A DNA stretch of 62,294 bases. Source: Prochlorococcus sp. AG-363-G03. Lineage in GTDB: Bacteria > Cyanobacteriota > Cyanobacteriia > PCC-6307 > Cyanobiaceae. Under the pieces are notes generated by a model. The model saw only the letters and a list, made by a program, of their open reading frames with translations. It was not told where the DNA came from and did not search any database. A program made the position numbers and the translations under genes. Positions 25,210 through 34,664 of the stretch are shown one piece after another; the first letter of the stretch is position 1; the number at the start of each line of letters is the position of its first letter. The DNA is taken from positions 1 to 62,294 of the forward strand of contig QCFJ01000002.1 of assembly GCA_003280265.1 (NCBI GenBank), given 5' to 3'.

Positions 25210-26196
25210 ATGAATAATTCACTAATTATTTGCCTCTCATGTTTCATAATATCCATTTTTATAACATTAATTCTTACTCCATTCATCCGAAGTTATTGCT
25301 TAAATGCAGCAATAATTGATCGGCTTAATTCAAGGAGTCAGCACAAAAATCCTATAGTTAGGACAGGAGGTTTAGGTATATTTATAAGTTTTATAATTAC
25401 ATTAGCATTTGCTTGGTCAATAAAATCATTTGAAAATATTGACTCAAATCAAATCATAATAATAACTTCTACATTAATAGGTTCATCTATTTTTTTCTTG
25501 ATTGGTCTAATCGACGATTTAAAAAATTTATCTCCATTTAGTCGGCTGACAATTCAATTTTTTGCATCTTCTTTAGTTTGGGCTATGGGCTTAAAAATAG
25601 AGGTAATTAATTTTTTATGGATAAATAATTTTCAAATACCAGTTTATTTAAGCTTCTTGATAACTATTTTCTGGATTACTGGTATTACAAATGCAATTAA
25701 CTGGTTAGATGGTTTAGATGGTTTAGCAGCTGGATTGGTTGTAATTTCACTTACCAATACAGCATTAATTGGTATATCAAATGAACTTTTTTACATTACA
25801 ATAATTTCTTCTATTATCTGTGGAAGTTGCTTAGGATTCCTACATTATAATTTATATCCTGCAAAGATACTCATGGGAGATGGAGGATCTTATTTTTTAG
25901 GATTTACATTGTCAATATTGAGTATTTTAAGCTGTCAACTACCAAATAATACAATATCATTCCATTGGTCAATTTTAATAGTTTTAATTCCTTTAGTTGA
26001 TATGATATATGTTATATTTAAGAGATTAAAGAATTACAAGTCTCCGTTTTTTCCAGATAGAAGTCATTTACATCATAGAATCCTCGATAAAGGTTATTCT
26101 CATAGAAATACAGTATCAATAATTCATTCATTAGGCATATTAGTAGCCATAATCATGAATTTTATATATTATAATCAGAATATTTATAATATATAA
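25210..26196 (+). CDS. WecA/TagO/MraY-family undecaprenyl-phosphate sugar-1-phosphate transferase
   Basis: 328 residues, about 10 membrane segments. Family motifs are in order: LIDDLKN (acidic pair of the first cytoplasmic loop), NAINWLDGLDGLAAG (the NxxNxxDGxDGL signature), MGDGGSYFLG, and DRSHLHHRI, the basic C-terminal loop of WecA-type enzymes. Such proteins move a HexNAc-1-phosphate from UDP-sugar to the lipid carrier on the cytoplasmic face, which starts O-antigen or teichoic-type chains. It is convergent with a glycosyltransferase gene 23 bp away. This is the likely initiating enzyme of the cluster. Confidence 0.92.
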   Translation: MNNSLIICLSCFIISIFITLILTPFIRSYCLNAAIIDRLNSRSQHKNPIVRTGGLGIFISFIITLAFAWSIKSFENIDSNQIIIITSTLIGSSIFFLIGLIDDLKNLSPFSRLTIQFFASSLVWAMGLKIEVINFLWINNFQIPVYLSFLITIFWITGITNAINWLDGLDGLAAGLVVISLTNTALIGISNELFYITIISSIICGSCLGFLHYNLYPAKILMGDGGSYFLGFTLSILSILSCQLPNNTISFHWSILIVLIPLVDMIYVIFKRLKNYKSPFFPDRSHLHHRILDKGYSHRNTVSIIHSLGILVAIIMNFIYYNQNIYNI

Positions 26197-26219
26197 AAAA
26201 GAAATAAATGGAATTTATA

Positions 26220-27353
26220 TTAAAAAGTATTGTATATATCTATAGTCATACGATTTATCAATGAGATATCAAAAAATAATTTAGATTTCTTTCTAGCATT
26301 TCTTCCAAGATCTAAAGCAATATTAACATTATTAAGTAAGAACGAAATTGCATTCTTCAGTTCAATACTGTTATTAACTGGGACTAACAGCCCACTGACT
26401 CGATCATCAATAATATCATTACATCCTGGTACATCAGTTGTAATTATTGGGCATTCCATTGATGCGGCCTCGATTAATGATTTAGACAAACCTTCTCTCC
26501 ATGAAGGTAAAACTACTAGATCTGCATTTTCAAAGACAGTCTTCATATCATTAACATGACCAACCAATTTAATACGAGGATTTGTTTTTAAAGTATTCAG
26601 CTCTACCTGAGAAATAAAACTATTATTACCATAGTCAATGGCGCCAGCAATCACAAGATTGAAAGTATACTTTTCTTTCCAAAGGATTTCGCAAGCTTGA
26701 ATTAATTCACTATATCCTTTTTCCTTGATTAACCTTGCAGGAAAAAGAATATTAGGTTCACAATTAAATGCTAACTTAGTTTTATTACGTTTAAAATATT
26801 TAGTATCAACTCCTGAACCAGGAATAATTACTGAATTACATAGTTTTCTTTTAGATATCTTTTCTAATTCGTATAAATCAGATTTATTTTGACATACTGC
26901 AATAGAATTCCTCGTTGATAGAATAATTCTATAAATATAAAAAGTCAGAATTTTAATTGGTGAATATTTTTTTTTTGACATAAAGTACAATTGTCCTAAA
27001 CCAGTAAAAGAATTCACGACAGTTTTAACTCTAGTTAAATTTGCAATGATTGATCCATAAAAACAAGGCTTAATAGTAAAGTGATGAACAATGTCGGGGC
27101 TAAAATTTTTATAAATAAAAAAAAGATTAACTATAGAATAAAAAGAGCTAAAAGGGTTAAGTGAACTTCTATTTAAATCCCAATCAATAAAACTAAAATC
27201 CAGTTTTTTCAAAAAATGAGTATAAGAATCGTTTGGAGCAACTAATAAGATCTCGTACTTATCTTTATCCAAAGCATTAAATAGAGGAGATTTGAAATTA
27301 TATAAGTACCAGGATGTATTTGCCAGGAATAGTATTTTTATTTTATTATGCAT
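26220..27353 (-). CDS. GT4-type glycosyltransferase
   Basis: 377 residues, GT-B fold. The N-terminus KIKILFLANTSWYLYNFK and DIVHHFTIKPCFYGS are typical of the PglA/WbnK-like subgroup. The C-terminal donor domain shows FPARLIKEKGYSELI and the E-x7-E motif in PSWREGLSKSLIEAASMECPIITTD. Its position next to the WecA-like transferase suggests it adds an early sugar of the repeat, but acceptor and donor are unknown. It faces away from the ABC transporter gene across a 120-bp gap with a perfect dyad. Confidence 0.9.
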   Translation of the reverse strand: MHNKIKILFLANTSWYLYNFKSPLFNALDKDKYEILLVAPNDSYTHFLKKLDFSFIDWDLNRSSLNPFSSFYSIVNLFFIYKNFSPDIVHHFTIKPCFYGSIIANLTRVKTVVNSFTGLGQLYFMSKKKYSPIKILTFYIYRIILSTRNSIAVCQNKSDLYELEKISKRKLCNSVIIPGSGVDTKYFKRNKTKLAFNCEPNILFPARLIKEKGYSELIQACEILWKEKYTFNLVIAGAIDYGNNSFISQVELNTLKTNPRIKLVGHVNDMKTVFENADLVVLPSWREGLSKSLIEAASMECPIITTDVPGCNDIIDDRVSGLLVPVNNSIELKNAISFLLNNVNIALDLGRNARKKSKLFFDISLINRMTIDIYNTF

Positions 27354-27407
27354 AAATTACTTTTAAAAATCAAATAATTTTATTTTATAGTATAATTATA
27401 CAAATTA

Positions 27408-27435
27408 GATAATTTGAGCGTCAACTCAAATTATC
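27408..27435. promoter_or_regulatory. perfect 11-bp dyad in the divergent promoter region
   Basis: GATAATTTGAG at 27408-27418 and CTCAAATTATC at 27425-27435 flank 6 bases, centred between the divergent glycosyltransferase and ABC transporter genes. A TATAAT at 27391-27396 lies 12 bp to its left on the + strand. The placement suits an operator controlling both genes or a 5'-UTR hairpin of the transporter. Function inferred. Confidence 0.4.
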
Positions 27436-27473
27436 ATAAAAAGTCTAAAACGCAATTAATTACCAAAATATAA

Positions 27474-29186
27474 ATGATTAGCTTAATAAATTTAGTTTAT
27501 TTATCTCTTGAAAAGAAAACTCAAAGGAATATTATTCTTCTAATATTTTCTATGGTTATAAGCAGCTTTATGGAACTTTTTAGTATTGCAATTTTTATAC
27601 CATTTCTCACCCTACTTCTAAATAATTTCGAGTTAAGTGATAACAGAATAAACAATATATTAAATATCCTATTCGGAGATAACTTACTAGTATATATTAG
27701 TATAATTATAATACTAATAACAATTCTAGCTGGATTTATTAGATATTATACGATAAAGTGGAGTTCATCTCTTTCCGCAATTATAAGTAATGAATTAGTT
27801 TATAAGGCATACAAATCATTACTAAATAAAGATTATAATTTTCATCGCAATCAAGAAAAAAGTAAATTAATATCAATTATTCATACTAATGGTGCAAGAA
27901 TATTTTATGAATCAATAAATCCAGCTTTAGATTTATTATCTAGTGCCTTTTTTATAATTATTATTTGTATATCTCTCCTTAGCTATAATTGGAGGTTGTT
28001 GATAGGAATAATCTTAACTATAGGATCTATCTATTATTTAGTTACAAGTAAGGCAAAGAAATCCTTAAGTATTCAAAGTCGTAAACAAGTTGAGCTAAGT
28101 AAGTTATCAATAGAACGTCTAGATGTTGAATTAAACTCTATTGAATGCATAATACTTAGCAACCAACAAAACCTTTATGCTGACAATTATAAGAAAATAG
28201 ATAAGAACATAAAACTTAGTCAGGCTATAAGTTATAAATTAGCTGTAACGCCAAGAATATTCATTGAATATTTTCTCCTTCTAGTACTTATTCTGGCCTC
28301 TATATATATTGCCCTTAATGGTAACATTCGAGATTACTTCCCGATTATGGCTGGAGCTGCTTTGGTTGCACAAAAAGTTTTTCCATATGCACAAAAAATA
28401 TATGTTTCATGGGCTAATTTAGCAAGTGGGAAAAGCAGCTTAATAACAATAATGGATCTCATATCTTCAAGTAAAAATCAAACTTTGTTATTGTCACCAT
28501 CCAAAAATGAATTAGTTTTTTCTGATCTTGAATTCAAAAATGTAGATTTTTCATATAACAACAGAAATATAATATTAAACAATGTTAATTTAAAGATTAA
28601 TAAAGGTGATAAGGTTGCAATAATGGGAACATCAGGAAGCGGAAAATCTACCCTAATTAGATTAGTTTGTGGATTATTAAGTCCTAGTTCTGGGAATGTT
28701 TTGATAAATGGTAAAGATATAAATAAAACACACAATAAAATTCACTTATCTAGCTGGATGCGCTCTGTTGGGTACGTGCCACAGAAAGTAAGCTTAGGGG
28801 GAAGAACCTTACGTGAAAATATTGTATTTGGTCATGAAGCTAACAACAAAAACACTATGAGTGTAGATGAAATAATAAATATCACATGTTTAGATAAGTT
28901 AGTAAAAAGATGTAATGGATTAGATAATGAAATCATACACAACTCATTAACATTAAGTGGAGGTGAAAGCCAAAGACTTTCAATAGCAAGAGCTTTATAT
29001 AGAAGTCCTAGAATATTATTAATGGATGAACCAACGTCCTCACTTGATATAAGTACGCAACAAAAGATACTTGATAATATACTAAAGATTTCTGAAATGA
29101 CTTGTATAATTATCACTCATAGGATAGAGACAACAACACATTTCGATAAGATAATTGAGCTAAAAGATGGCCACATAATTGACTGA
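27474..29186 (+). CDS. ABC transporter, fused permease/ATPase (PglK/MsbA-like flippase)
   Basis: 570 residues: six predicted membrane helices in the first 320, then a nucleotide-binding domain with Walker A GTSGSGKST, the Q-loop region VPQKVSLGG, signature LSGGESQRLSIARAL, Walker B ILLMDEPTSSLD and the switch His in IITHR. This half-transporter type includes MsbA and the lipid-linked oligosaccharide flippase PglK. No Wzx gene is in the window, so this is the best candidate to flip the lipid-linked repeat. A role in exporting another lipid or peptide cannot be excluded. Confidence 0.88.
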   Translation: MISLINLVYLSLEKKTQRNIILLIFSMVISSFMELFSIAIFIPFLTLLLNNFELSDNRINNILNILFGDNLLVYISIIIILITILAGFIRYYTIKWSSSLSAIISNELVYKAYKSLLNKDYNFHRNQEKSKLISIIHTNGARIFYESINPALDLLSSAFFIIIICISLLSYNWRLLIGIILTIGSIYYLVTSKAKKSLSIQSRKQVELSKLSIERLDVELNSIECIILSNQQNLYADNYKKIDKNIKLSQAISYKLAVTPRIFIEYFLLLVLILASIYIALNGNIRDYFPIMAGAALVAQKVFPYAQKIYVSWANLASGKSSLITIMDLISSSKNQTLLLSPSKNELVFSDLEFKNVDFSYNNRNIILNNVNLKINKGDKVAIMGTSGSGKSTLIRLVCGLLSPSSGNVLINGKDINKTHNKIHLSSWMRSVGYVPQKVSLGGRTLRENIVFGHEANNKNTMSVDEIINITCLDKLVKRCNGLDNEIIHNSLTLSGGESQRLSIARALYRSPRILLMDEPTSSLDISTQQKILDNILKISEMTCIIITHRIETTTHFDKIIELKDGHIID

Positions 29187-29262
29187 TTAAGAATAATGTG
29201 TTAAATTTTTATCAGAATAATTATATTTATAAATATTTTTTTTACTATTTACTAATTAAAAA

Positions 29263-30153
29263 ATGCAAAAAATCTATTACTTTATACGTAGCTTAATAAG
29301 GATTCTAAAAATTGAATTTTTAATTATAAATTCTTCAAAGCTTATTCCATATTTACGAAGAGCAATACCTCAACACACTCTTTATCCTAAGCCATCAATT
29401 AGAAATGTAGTAAGAGATCAAATAAAATTTTCCCTTAATATTAGTGATTATATGCAATGGCATGTATTCACATCGGAAAAAGATTTTTCATGGAGAATCG
29501 CTTATAAAGAATTACTCTTAGCAACATCTAATGAATATGTAATATTTGACATTGGAGCAAATATTGGTGCTTTTAGTTTGAAATTATCAAATATTATTGA
29601 GAAGAATCATCGTAAAAATTATACAATTCATGCATTCGAGCCAAATAATATTATTTTTAATTTATTTAAAAATAATATATCTTTAAATAGCCAATATAAA
29701 AATAATATTATTCTCAATGAATTGGCTATAGGCGACAATATAGACTATATAGATTTTATTTGTGAATCAGAAAACTCTGGCAATAGTAGAATCATCAATA
29801 AAGTCTATGACAAATCTCCTATTCAGAAAGTAAAACAAACTACTATTGATGAATACGTTTCTAAATATAATATAAAAAATCTAAATTTTATAAAAATTGA
29901 TGTTGAAGGATATGAACCTTTTGTTTTAGATGGTGCAATTGAAACAATAAAAAGGTTTTCACCCTCGCTCTATATTGAAATAACCCCTGATTGGTTTAGA
30001 CAAAGAGGAAGAAGTGCCACAGAACTTATAAAGACTCTTAAAGATTTTGAATACAGTATATTTCTTGATATGAATAATGATAAAATTGAGTATCAAGATA
30101 CAATCGAAAAGATATTAAACCAAAAACAAGTTAATATTCTTGCTAAGAAATAA
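29263..30153 (+). CDS. FkbM-family methyltransferase
   Basis: 296 residues. VIFDIGANIGAFSLKLS near 93-109 is motif I, HAFEPNNIIFNLF Post-I, and the diagnostic FkbM segment is TTIDEYV followed by FIKIDVEGYEPFVLDGA. FkbM enzymes O-methylate sugars or polyketides. The gene lies between the flippase and a GT2 gene, consistent with methylation of a glycan residue, possibly as a chain cap. Substrate unknown. Confidence 0.88.
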   Translation: MQKIYYFIRSLIRILKIEFLIINSSKLIPYLRRAIPQHTLYPKPSIRNVVRDQIKFSLNISDYMQWHVFTSEKDFSWRIAYKELLLATSNEYVIFDIGANIGAFSLKLSNIIEKNHRKNYTIHAFEPNNIIFNLFKNNISLNSQYKNNIILNELAIGDNIDYIDFICESENSGNSRIINKVYDKSPIQKVKQTTIDEYVSKYNIKNLNFIKIDVEGYEPFVLDGAIETIKRFSPSLYIEITPDWFRQRGRSATELIKTLKDFEYSIFLDMNNDKIEYQDTIEKILNQKQVNILAKK

Positions 30154-30173
30154 ATCAATTCAACTTTTATATT

Positions 30174-31088
30174 ATGATCGATTCTCCAAAATTCTCAGTC
30201 ATAATACCAACTTATAATAGAGCTCACCTAATTCTAGAAACTATAAATACAGTTTTAAATCAAACTTTTACTGATTTCGAATTAATAATAATAGACAATG
30301 CATCAACAGATAATACTGATAATATAATTCAATCTATTCCAAATCAGGAAAAAATTATTTATCACAAGTCGAATGTAAATAGAGAGCGTTCACATTCACG
30401 CAATAAAGGCATAGAAATGGCGAAAGGAGAATTTATCACATTTCTAGACTCGGATGATTTTATGTATCCCAATGCTTTAATGGACGCTTACTCATACTTC
30501 CTTAATAATTCATCTATAAAATTTTTTCATAATAAATTCGAATTTGTTGATTGCAATAGAAAAGTTATTTATCGTCCAACTTTTCCATCATTAAAAAATC
30601 AATATTTGGCTATTTCCTCAGGTAATTTCTTATCTTGTATTGGTGTTTTTCTACATAAATCTATTTATAAAGATATTAGATTTAATACTGATCCTAGAAT
30701 GATTGCTGCTGAGGACTATGAGATTTGGTTTAATGTTTTATCAAAATGTAAGTTAGGAAGAATTAATAAAATAAATTCAGGTATAAGAGAACATTCACAA
30801 CGTACAGTTAATAGATATGGTTTTAAAAATCTCTCATACCAGAGAGAGTTCTTGGTTAATAAAATTACAAAAGACCCTAAACTTTTCTCCAAATTTGGAA
30901 TTTATATTCCCAGACTAAAATCTAGTTTTTATATGATCCAATCGATCTCCAAAGGGCAAACTATTAATAGATTTTCCAGATGGTTATTCTTTTTTAAATC
31001 AATTTACAACGATCCTACTATCCTTTTTACAAGAAGAGTATATGCAACAATTTATAATTTAATTAAAATCTCATTTGAATCACCGTAG
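30174..31088 (+). CDS. GT2-family glycosyltransferase
   Basis: 304 residues, GT-A fold. FSVIIPTYNRAHLI at 7-20 and IIIDNASTDNT are the family N-terminal signatures, RSHSRNKGIEMAKGEFITFLDSDD contains the DxD motif (DSDD), and EDYEIWFNVL carries the likely catalytic acidic residues. The stop overlaps the following GTG start by one base (TAGTG), so the gene opens a tightly coupled operon. Cytoplasmic transfer of one sugar to the lipid-linked repeat is likely. Confidence 0.9.
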   Translation: MIDSPKFSVIIPTYNRAHLILETINTVLNQTFTDFELIIIDNASTDNTDNIIQSIPNQEKIIYHKSNVNRERSHSRNKGIEMAKGEFITFLDSDDFMYPNALMDAYSYFLNNSSIKFFHNKFEFVDCNRKVIYRPTFPSLKNQYLAISSGNFLSCIGVFLHKSIYKDIRFNTDPRMIAAEDYEIWFNVLSKCKLGRINKINSGIREHSQRTVNRYGFKNLSYQREFLVNKITKDPKLFSKFGIYIPRLKSSFYMIQSISKGQTINRFSRWLFFFKSIYNDPTILFTRRVYATIYNLIKISFESP

Positions 31089-32041
31089 TGAAAAAAACTA
31101 TTCTAATTACTGGCGGAACAGGTTTTTTAGGAAAGAGGTTAGGCTTAGCTATGAAAGCTAAATACAACGTCATCTTAACGGGCAGAAATAATAAGCAAAA
31201 TCTTTTGGCAAAAAAATTTACTGGTTGCTTGGTTGCTCCTCTTGATGTTTCAAGTATAGAAAGTGTTCGTGATGCATTTAATGAATTTAATCCAAATATA
31301 GTCATCCATGCAGCCGCAACTAAGTTTGTGGATTTAGCAGAAAAATACCCAATGGAATGTATAGATATAAATGTTTTAGGTTCTCAGAATGTTGCCCGAG
31401 TGTCTATTGAAAAAAACATTGAAACTTTAATTGGTATTTCAACAGATAAGGCCGCACCTCCTGTAAGGAATACGTACGGAATGAGTAAATCTATTATGGA
31501 AAGAATTTTCTGCAGCCTAGACTCTAAGTCATCTACAAATTGTGCTTGCGTTAGATACGGGAATGTTGCATGGAGTACTGGGTCAGTATTTACTATATGG
31601 AAAAAGATGTTGGAAGAGACTGGAAAGATTGGAACAACTGGGCCGGAGATGAGAAGATTCTTCTTTACTGTTGATGAGGCAGTCGCCTTAGTTTTAAATT
31701 GTCTTGAAAATATTAATGATTTTGCAGGCAAAGTCCTTTCTAGAAAAATGAAAGCTGCTCAAATTGGAGATTTCTTAAAAGTTTGGATTGAACTGAAAGG
31801 CGGAGAATTTGAGAAAATAAAAGGAAGGCCTGGAGAAAGAAATGATGAGTTTCTTATCGGAGACTTAGAGCTTCCATACACTAGAGAAATAATGATTAAA
31901 AATATTGTGCATTATTTAATATCATTCAATGAGAAGGTTTTAGATCCTGTGAGTACAGGATTATCTAGTGCAAATACAGAAAAACTATCAAAAGAAGAGA
32001 TAATTAATATCATTGAGAATCCCCCAATGGAAGAAATCTAA
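31088..32041 (+). CDS. CapD/FnlA-type nucleotide-sugar dehydratase/epimerase (SDR)
   Basis: 317 residues, GTG start overlapping the previous stop. ILITGGTGFLGKRLG at 4-18 is the NAD motif; HAAATKFVDLAEKYPMECIDINVLG and GISTDKAAPPVRNTYGMSKSIME are characteristic of the polysaccharide-biosynthesis SDR group (PseB, CapD, FnlA), with catalytic YGMSK. GNVAWSTGSVFTIWKK replaces the usual GNVxxSRGSVxPxF. These enzymes dehydrate or epimerise UDP-HexNAc. It ends one base into the next ORF (TAATG). Confidence 0.85.
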   Translation: MKKTILITGGTGFLGKRLGLAMKAKYNVILTGRNNKQNLLAKKFTGCLVAPLDVSSIESVRDAFNEFNPNIVIHAAATKFVDLAEKYPMECIDINVLGSQNVARVSIEKNIETLIGISTDKAAPPVRNTYGMSKSIMERIFCSLDSKSSTNCACVRYGNVAWSTGSVFTIWKKMLEETGKIGTTGPEMRRFFFTVDEAVALVLNCLENINDFAGKVLSRKMKAAQIGDFLKVWIELKGGEFEKIKGRPGERNDEFLIGDLELPYTREIMIKNIVHYLISFNEKVLDPVSTGLSSANTEKLSKEEIINIIENPPMEEI

Positions 32042-32715
32042 TGAATAGAAAAATAAAATATGCATTAATTATGGCAGCAGGAAGAGGATCAAGAATGATG
32101 CCATTGACAGAAAAGATTCCTAAGGCAATGGCTCCATATGATGGATCAACTTTAATTGCACAAGGCATAGGCAAAATAAAATCATTTGTTCCACATATAT
32201 ACATAACTGTTGGGTATAAAGGAGCTCTTCTTGCACAGCATGTTGTTGATATAGGAATCAGTGGATTACTTGATACATCTGGCAAAGATAATGCATGGTG
32301 GATTTTTAATACTTTAATGAAAGAGTTAGATGAGCCTGTTTTTATTTTGACATGCGATAATGTTACTCAATTAGATTTCAATTTACTTTCTAATGAATAT
32401 TTTGAGAAGGGGGAGCCTACTGCAATGGTTGTCCCTGTCACCCCAATAGAAGGTTTAGAAGGTGATTATATTCAACATGAAAATAATCTTGTAAAGAAGC
32501 TAAGTAGAAATGAAAAGACTAATATCTACTGCTCAGGAATACAAATACTAAACCCAAAAAAAGTTAATAATATAGTCAGTCCAAAAGATAATTTCTATGA
32601 GGTTTGGAATCAGCTGATTATAAAAAAAGAACTCTTTTGCAGTAATACATATCCTGAGAAATGGTTTGTAGCAGATACATTAGATCAATTATTTAAAATT
32701 CCATCAGGATATTAA
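32041..32715 (+). CDS. sugar-phosphate nucleotidyltransferase
   Basis: 224 residues, NTP-transferase domain with the signature MAAGRGSRMMPLTEKIPKAM at 11-30 and ILTCDNVTQLD as the metal-binding Asp region. It is shorter than glucose-1-phosphate thymidylyltransferases and closest in layout to small LicC/HddC-like enzymes. It is coupled to the SDR upstream and 83 bp before rfbF. The activated sugar is unknown; the two nucleotidyltransferases in a row probably serve different sugars. Confidence 0.82.
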   Translation: MNRKIKYALIMAAGRGSRMMPLTEKIPKAMAPYDGSTLIAQGIGKIKSFVPHIYITVGYKGALLAQHVVDIGISGLLDTSGKDNAWWIFNTLMKELDEPVFILTCDNVTQLDFNLLSNEYFEKGEPTAMVVPVTPIEGLEGDYIQHENNLVKKLSRNEKTNIYCSGIQILNPKKVNNIVSPKDNFYEVWNQLIIKKELFCSNTYPEKWFVADTLDQLFKIPSGY

Positions 32716-32798
32716 AAAGGAAAAACTAATCTAATATATTTAATTTTTGTTGATATTTACTGTCATTTTGCTAAATTAAAAATAATTTATTTTCCATA

Positions 32799-33572
32799 AT
32801 GAAACTTGTTATTCTTGCAGGTGGATTGGGGACAAGAATATCAGAAGAAACACATTTAAGACCTAAACCAATGGTGGAAATTGGGAACAAACCAATTCTC
32901 TGGCATATAATGAAATTATATTCTTTCTATGGAGTGGATGAATTTATAATTTGTTGCGGATATAAAGGTTATGTAATTAAAGAATATTTCGCCAATTATT
33001 TCTTACATATGAGTGATGTAACTTTTGATATTCAAAATAATAATATGAAAGTTCATCATAGAAACGCAGAGCCCTGGAAAGTTACTCTTGTAGATACAGG
33101 GGAAAATGCAAAAACTGGGGGAAGACTTAAGGCTGTATTTGATTACATACAGGATGAAGAGGATATTTGTTTTACATATGGAGATGGCGTATCAAATATA
33201 AATATAAAAAAACTAATTGATTTTCATAAGGGACATGGCAAACTTGCAACTGTAACTGCTGTCACGCCAGTTCCAAGATATGGTGGATTAAAAATTGATT
33301 CAAACATCGTAAAGAGTTTCGAGGAAAAACCTAGATATGAAGGAGGTTTGATAAATGGTGGTTTTTTCGTTTTGAAACCTAAGCTAATCTCTATGATCAG
33401 CAATAGTCAAACCTCATGGGAGGAAGAAATATTACCAAAGTTATCTAGCAAAAATGAACTTATGGCTTTTCATCACACAGGTTTTTGGAGACCAATGGAT
33501 ACACTTCGTGACAAAATTCAATTAGAACAGCTTTGGAAACAAGATAATCCTCCTTGGAAAGTTTGGGGATAA
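32799..33572 (+). CDS. rfbF: glucose-1-phosphate cytidylyltransferase
   Basis: 257 residues, the usual RfbF length. LAGGLGTRISEETHLRPKPM at 5-24 is the nucleotide-binding motif; GNKPILWHIMKLYS, FTYGDGVSNI, and the ending TGFWRPMDTLRDK with WKVWG are hallmarks of RfbF/DdhA. It makes CDP-glucose from CTP and glucose 1-phosphate, the entry to CDP-6-deoxyhexoses. The following gene encodes CDP-glucose 4,6-dehydratase. Confidence 0.95.
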   Translation: MKLVILAGGLGTRISEETHLRPKPMVEIGNKPILWHIMKLYSFYGVDEFIICCGYKGYVIKEYFANYFLHMSDVTFDIQNNNMKVHHRNAEPWKVTLVDTGENAKTGGRLKAVFDYIQDEEDICFTYGDGVSNINIKKLIDFHKGHGKLATVTAVTPVPRYGGLKIDSNIVKSFEEKPRYEGGLINGGFFVLKPKLISMISNSQTSWEEEILPKLSSKNELMAFHHTGFWRPMDTLRDKIQLEQLWKQDNPPWKVWG

Positions 33573-33574
33573 AT

Positions 33575-34651
33575 ATGTTCAATCAAGTTTTCAAAAATAA
33601 AAGAGTTTTAGTCACTGGGCATAATGGCTTTAAAGGTAGTTGGTTAACTCAATGGCTGAGCTTGTTGGAATCAGACATTTTCGGCATAGCCTTACCCCCA
33701 TTAACCAATCCAAATCATTGGGACTTATTAAAAATTAATTTAAAAAAAGAATTCATTGTTGATATTAATAATTTTGATAAAGTTAAAACTTGTTTTGAAG
33801 CTTCAAATCCTGAAATAGTATTTCATTTAGCTGCTCAATCTTTAGTTAAAGAAGGCTTCATCTCTCCTCAGAAAACATGGTCTACGAATGTCTTAGGAAC
33901 AGCAAATGTACTAGAATGTTGTCGACTTTCTAAAAGTGTTAAAGCAGTTGTAGTTATTACAACTGATAAATGCTATGAAAACAACGAATGGACCTGGGGT
34001 TATCGTGAAATTGATAGATTAGGAGGGAAAGATCCTTATAGTGCTTCTAAAAGTTCTTGTGAACTAGTAGTAGAAAGTTATAAACATTCCATTTTAAATC
34101 CCAATAACAAAATCAAATATGCAACAGCTAGAGCAGGTAATGTAATAGGAGGAGGGGATTGGTCATCTAATAGATTAATTCCAGATGCTATACGGTCTGT
34201 TACTAGAGGAGATTCCATAGAATTAAGATCTCCCTCTTCTACAAGGCCCTGGCAGCATGTTCTTGACTGCATTAGCGGTTATTTACTATTAGCGGAGAAT
34301 TTATATTTAAAAGGAAATGAATACTCAAATGCATGGAATTACGGACCAGAAGATTCAGCTAGAAAGACTGTTGAAGAGGTAATTGTTGATTTAAAAAAAC
34401 ATATTCCAAATCTTACTTGGCACATAAATTCTAAACAGGCAACAGGCGAATCAGGACAACTTCATCTTGATAGTTCCCTGGTGAAAAGTAAGCAAAGATG
34501 GAGACCTGTATGGAACTATGATAAATCTATTTATGAAACGGCAGAATGGTACAATATGTGGATAAAATATAATAAAGTAAATACTAAAAATAATATCAAT
34601 AATTATATTAAAGATGCAACCAAAGAAAAATTAATATGGACAATAAACTAA
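33575..34651 (+). CDS. rfbG: CDP-glucose 4,6-dehydratase
   Basis: 358 residues from the ATG at 33575, 2 bp after rfbF; a TTG at 33554 would overlap rfbF and add seven residues with no family counterpart. VLVTGHNGFKGSWLTQWL is the NAD motif, VITTDKCYENNEWTWGYRE and DPYSASKSSCE hold the active-site Thr/Asp and Tyr-Lys pair, and RAGNVIGGGDWSSNRLIPD is diagnostic of RfbG. It converts CDP-glucose to CDP-4-keto-6-deoxyglucose. Together with the next three genes it forms a pathway to a branched 6-deoxy sugar. Confidence 0.95.
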   Translation: MFNQVFKNKRVLVTGHNGFKGSWLTQWLSLLESDIFGIALPPLTNPNHWDLLKINLKKEFIVDINNFDKVKTCFEASNPEIVFHLAAQSLVKEGFISPQKTWSTNVLGTANVLECCRLSKSVKAVVVITTDKCYENNEWTWGYREIDRLGGKDPYSASKSSCELVVESYKHSILNPNNKIKYATARAGNVIGGGDWSSNRLIPDAIRSVTRGDSIELRSPSSTRPWQHVLDCISGYLLLAENLYLKGNEYSNAWNYGPEDSARKTVEEVIVDLKKHIPNLTWHINSKQATGESGQLHLDSSLVKSKQRWRPVWNYDKSIYETAEWYNMWIKYNKVNTKNNINNYIKDATKEKLIWTIN

Positions 34652-34664
34652 ATAATGATAATAC

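Noticed and set aside
26230-26559. 109-codon + strand frame opposite the GT4 gene
   Set aside because: It mirrors the conserved donor-binding region of the glycosyltransferase in antisense and has no start signal of its own.
33554-33574. Upstream TTG start for rfbG
   Set aside because: It would overlap rfbF by 19 bp and add residues with no counterpart in CDP-glucose dehydratases; the ATG at 33575 starts at the expected position.
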